A stretch of 9,211 nt of DNA from positions 1-9,211 of the forward strand of contig JAJYGE010000140.1 of the NCBI GenBank assembly GCA_021785155.1. Reading direction: 5' to 3'. This DNA comes from Planctomycetota bacterium (GTDB taxonomy: Bacteria > Planctomycetota > Phycisphaerae > WQYP01). Within the stretch, counting starts at the first letter, position 1. Each line of letters starts with the position of its first letter. Shown here one piece after another: positions 7,532 to 9,211 of the stretch. The notes below the pieces were generated by a model. It was not told the DNA's origin. It did not search any database and was given only the letters and a program-made list of their open reading frames with translations. The position numbers and the translations under genes were made by a program.

Positions 7532-8963
7532 GCATATACGCGGCATTATGTTCAGCTTGATCCAACGCGGCATTTCGGGCTTGATTGTCGGCCAGCGGAC
7601 TGTAACCCGGTGGTGCCAGGTGACGGGATTTCAACCAGTCATAAGCGGTGAGACGATCGGCCGGGGAAGAATCTTCGAGGTAGATCAGATTTTCTTTAAT
7701 GATCCGCAGACGATAATCATGGCGGGACGCCAGGCCTCGAATAATTTCATCCAGCGAAGATGCGTGCCACGCGGCTTCACCAAGATGCAGGGCCAGCGCG
7801 ATACGCAACTGTCCAGGCAGGGGTTTGGCTTTCCGCATGTTATAAAGCAGTCGAAAGGTGGTTTTATCCAATACCCATCCGAGTTCCGCAATTGTCATCG
7901 ACTGCGCATTGGTCGTATTGGCCGCCACCGCCCGCACGAGCGCATCAAGTACCGGCGCGTTGGCAACCGCGGCGACATCCAGTGTTAAGTTCGCCCCAGT
8001 CTGTCCAGCCAGATAAACCAGCGATGCCCTCCTGACGCCATACTGGCCGAGATTACGCATTGCCACCGTCAGATCCGGGCGGTTCAATAGTTCTTGGGGT
8101 TGATGAATCAGCCGCGCGGCCAGAATACTCCGGCGGCTGGCTTTGGATATGGCCTGATTGAGCGGCGTATTTTTCCAGGGGCGGATTGTAATCAGAATGG
8201 CGACACCTTGTGTGTTACCTGCGAGAAAGCGGAATGGCAGTAGCGCGGCGAAAGTGGTCTTGGCCGCCAGGGGCCGTGTTGGAAGCACCTGAAGCTGATG
8301 CCGAAGTGTCAGCACATGGTCCACGAAATAGAAACGTCTGACCTCAAACGCCAACCCTATGGCCATGGGCCGTTTGGCGGCCACAGTATCGGCTTGCCAC
8401 ACCCACAAAGCCAGAAGCTCGCGTCGTAATTTGCCATGCAACGGCAAACCATGCGCATCGCTTAGGCACATTGCCGATGCCATTCCCGGCCAGAGCGCCG
8501 CAGAACCCCGACCACATGCGGAGGCCTTCACCCCGGCAGACCGCAGCAACGCTTCAAAGGCTTCACTGTTTTGAACCCTGCCAAATCGCGCCCCGGCACC
8601 CAGAGCCGGGAACGCCATTGTGGGGCGGCCTGCGGAGTTGTTAATCATCAGAGTGCTTTGTGCCGCCAGATGCGGTAATTTCACATCGGGCAGGTAATAG
8701 AGCTTCCAAAACCGTGCCCGTATTATGACATCTGGTGCGCCGGTGATCGTCTTGGTGCCTCCCTGCGCTCCACTCAATGGCGTGCCGAACTCCAAACGCT
8801 GGCTGAAACGCGATGCCGGCCCGGAAACCTGATGTAGCGGCACCGTGTGGCAGCCCGGCAACAGCGCCGGCAATGCGCATAATCCCACGATAGGCACGCC
8901 GCGGCGCGACAGGTGCCACCACGCTGGTAGATTACGTTTTCGACCTGCCGGGGTGCCAAACAA
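7515..8963 (-). CDS. Predicted lipoprotein of unknown family, first gene of the DUF748 operon
   Basis: About 482 residues from TTG at 8963. I recognise no named family. The N-terminus is a lipoprotein-type signal: basic region (RKR at 8-10, RR at 20-21), hydrophobic core (VPIVGLCALPALLPG) and lipobox LPGC with Cys38. Pro at -2 is unusual but the rest fits. A mixed alpha/beta region follows, with a segment AMRNLGQYGVRRASLVYLAG then TGANLTLDVAAVANAPVLDA that looks helical. The tail (from about 430) carries EDSSPADRLTAYDWLKSRHL and PPGYSPL, which looks like a conserved module. No catalytic signature is visible. The first in-frame ATG would remove the signal, so a TTG start is required. TTG 8963 has GGAG 7 bases upstream; the frame is open to another TTG at 8990, which has AAGGG only 2 bases away. 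The stop overlaps the DUF748 start as ATGA, so the two are probably translationally coupled. It could be an outer-membrane or periplasmic partner of that protein. Confidence 0.8.
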   Translation of the reverse strand: MFGTPAGRKRNLPAWWHLSRRGVPIVGLCALPALLPGCHTVPLHQVSGPASRFSQRLEFGTPLSGAQGGTKTITGAPDVIIRARFWKLYYLPDVKLPHLAAQSTLMINNSAGRPTMAFPALGAGARFGRVQNSEAFEALLRSAGVKASACGRGSAALWPGMASAMCLSDAHGLPLHGKLRRELLALWVWQADTVAAKRPMAIGLAFEVRRFYFVDHVLTLRHQLQVLPTRPLAAKTTFAALLPFRFLAGNTQGVAILITIRPWKNTPLNQAISKASRRSILAARLIHQPQELLNRPDLTVAMRNLGQYGVRRASLVYLAGQTGANLTLDVAAVANAPVLDALVRAVAANTTNAQSMTIAELGWVLDKTTFRLLYNMRKAKPLPGQLRIALALHLGEAAWHASSLDEIIRGLASRHDYRLRIIKENLIYLEDSSPADRLTAYDWLKSRHLAPPGYSPLADNQARNAALDQAEHNAAYMRRIQQ

Positions 8964-8970
8964 ACGCGTA

Positions 8971-8974
8971 CTCC
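8971..8974 (-). promoter_or_regulatory. Ribosome binding site deciding the lipoprotein TTG start
   Basis: GGAG on the minus strand, 7 bases before TTG 8963. It favours this start over the upstream TTG at 8990, which would add nine residues. Confidence 0.55.
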
Positions 8975-9012
8975 ACAAAAAATGCGCCAATGCCCTTAAC
9001 CAATACTATCTT

Positions 9013-9041
9013 ATTATATTGGCAAGGGGCGTGTTGGAACA
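9013..9041 (-). promoter_or_regulatory. Candidate promoter of the lipoprotein-DUF748 operon
   Basis: The minus strand has a perfect TATAAT at 9018-9013. The -35 position, with 17-base spacing, is TGTTCC at 9041-9036, a poor match to TTGACA. A leader of roughly 40 bases would precede TTG 8963. A weak -35 with a perfect -10 would suit a promoter needing an activator, and two tandem repeats lie immediately upstream at 9044-9075. Confidence 0.45.
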
Positions 9042-9043
9042 TT

Positions 9044-9075
9044 GCGATAGGGTGCGGGCGTAGCAATAGGGTGCG
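9044..9075. repeat. Tandem 13-bp direct repeats between divergent promoters, operator candidate
   Basis: GCGATAGGGTGCG (9044-9056) and GCAATAGGGTGCG (9063-9075) differ at one base and start 19 bases apart, close to two helical turns. The left copy lies just upstream of the leftward -35 position; the right copy touches the first base of the rightward -35 hexamer. Such placement fits a dimeric or tandem-binding regulator acting on both promoters. Confidence 0.5.
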
Positions 9076-9103
9076 TGACAATTTACGCGGGAACGGCTGT
9101 AAT
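9075..9103 (+). promoter_or_regulatory. Strong sigma70-like promoter for the rightward gene
   Basis: GTGACA (9075-9080) and TGTAAT (9098-9103) each match 5 of 6 consensus bases, with an ideal 17-base spacer. Expected transcription start is about 9110, 27 bases before the ATG at 9137. Confidence 0.5.
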
Positions 9104-9136
9104 GCCCCGCAAACACAATACCCTCGGAGCACCGTC

Positions 9137-9211
9137 ATGATAATGCGGTGCCGTTGGTGTACGCTCGGGGCGGATGACCGCCATGCGCGGGTGCGGCGAT
9201 GCAACGTTCAC
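9137..9211 (+). CDS. Start of a rightward gene, cysteine-containing N-terminus, partial at right edge
   Basis: Only 25 codons are visible, with no stop before the edge. The ATG at 9137 has GGAG at 9126-9129, 7 bases upstream, and a well-placed promoter at 9075-9103. The visible sequence is short and basic, with Cys5-x-x-Cys8 (CRWC) and Cys22-N-V-His25. That could be the start of a zinc-binding knuckle. It is too short to assign a family. It is transcribed divergently from the lipoprotein operon. A competing minus-strand frame over the same bases (8932-9204) has no ribosome binding site and no recognisable product, and the leftward promoter starts inside it. Support comes from the promoter, ribosome binding site and open frame together, not from homology. 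Confidence 0.4.
   Translation, partial: MIMRCRWCTLGADDRHARVRRCNVH

Noticed and set aside
2304..8035. Many plus-strand ORFs of 60-220 codons across the operon
   Set aside because: All lie opposite the two continuous minus-strand genes, which have family hallmarks, ribosome binding sites and an ATGA junction.
8932..9204. 90-codon minus-strand ORF over the divergent promoter region
   Set aside because: It has no ribosome binding site or recognisable product. It overlaps the start of the lipoprotein gene in another frame and covers both promoters and the tandem repeats.
9137..9211. Partial rightward gene as NrdR
   Set aside because: NrdR also begins with CxxC and has an RRR-x-C segment, but here the gap between the cysteine pairs is only 13 residues, about half of what NrdR needs, and the second pair is CxxH.
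1..9211. CRISPR arrays, riboswitches, insertion-sequence ends
   Set aside because: I saw no regularly spaced repeats, no recognisable riboswitch core in the leaders, and no transposase or terminal inverted repeats.

Overview
The window looks like a piece of a planctomycete chromosome, most likely from the Phycisphaerae side. This rests on three things: the wording of the partial IspG at the left edge (for example THAGP and ETGTIRS), a tyrosine-recombinase remnant of the type common in planctomycetes (NLRT, then AGLKPWPKLW, then HYLQVTDDHF), and a two-gene envelope operon whose lipoprotein has no family I recognise. Base composition is moderately GC-rich throughout. I assign no genus.

Layout, left to right. 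Positions 1-816 (minus) hold the first 272 codons of ispG, which runs off the left edge. Positions 817-1118 are non-coding and carry the ispG leader and a GC-rich hairpin. Positions about 1119-1559 (plus) hold the C-terminal part of a tyrosine integrase, missing its N-terminal half. Its open frame runs directly into the antisense strand of an intact tRNA-Val(UAC) gene at 1497-1570 (minus). Together these look like the scar of an integrative element at a tRNA attachment site. Positions 1571-1968 are mostly non-coding, with one doubtful small minus-strand ORF.

Positions 1969-8963 (minus) form a tightly coupled two-gene operon. The promoter-proximal gene encodes a predicted lipoprotein of about 482 residues. 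It is followed, through an ATGA stop/start overlap, by an 1849-residue AsmA-like protein of the DUF748 type. Nearly all open frames on the plus strand across this stretch are shadows. The large protein has one N-terminal membrane anchor, six diverged copies of a module spaced 218-239 residues apart, and the usual DUF748 C-terminal region. By analogy with other AsmA-like proteins (YdbH, TamB, YhdP) it may span the periplasm and carry lipid or assist envelope assembly, with the lipoprotein as a possible partner. That functional link is inference.

At the right edge the operon promoter region (about 8964-9136) is shared with a divergent plus-strand gene that starts at 9137 with a good ribosome binding site and a strong sigma70-like promoter. 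Only 25 codons are visible. Two tandem copies of a 13-bp word lie between the two promoters and may be a shared operator.
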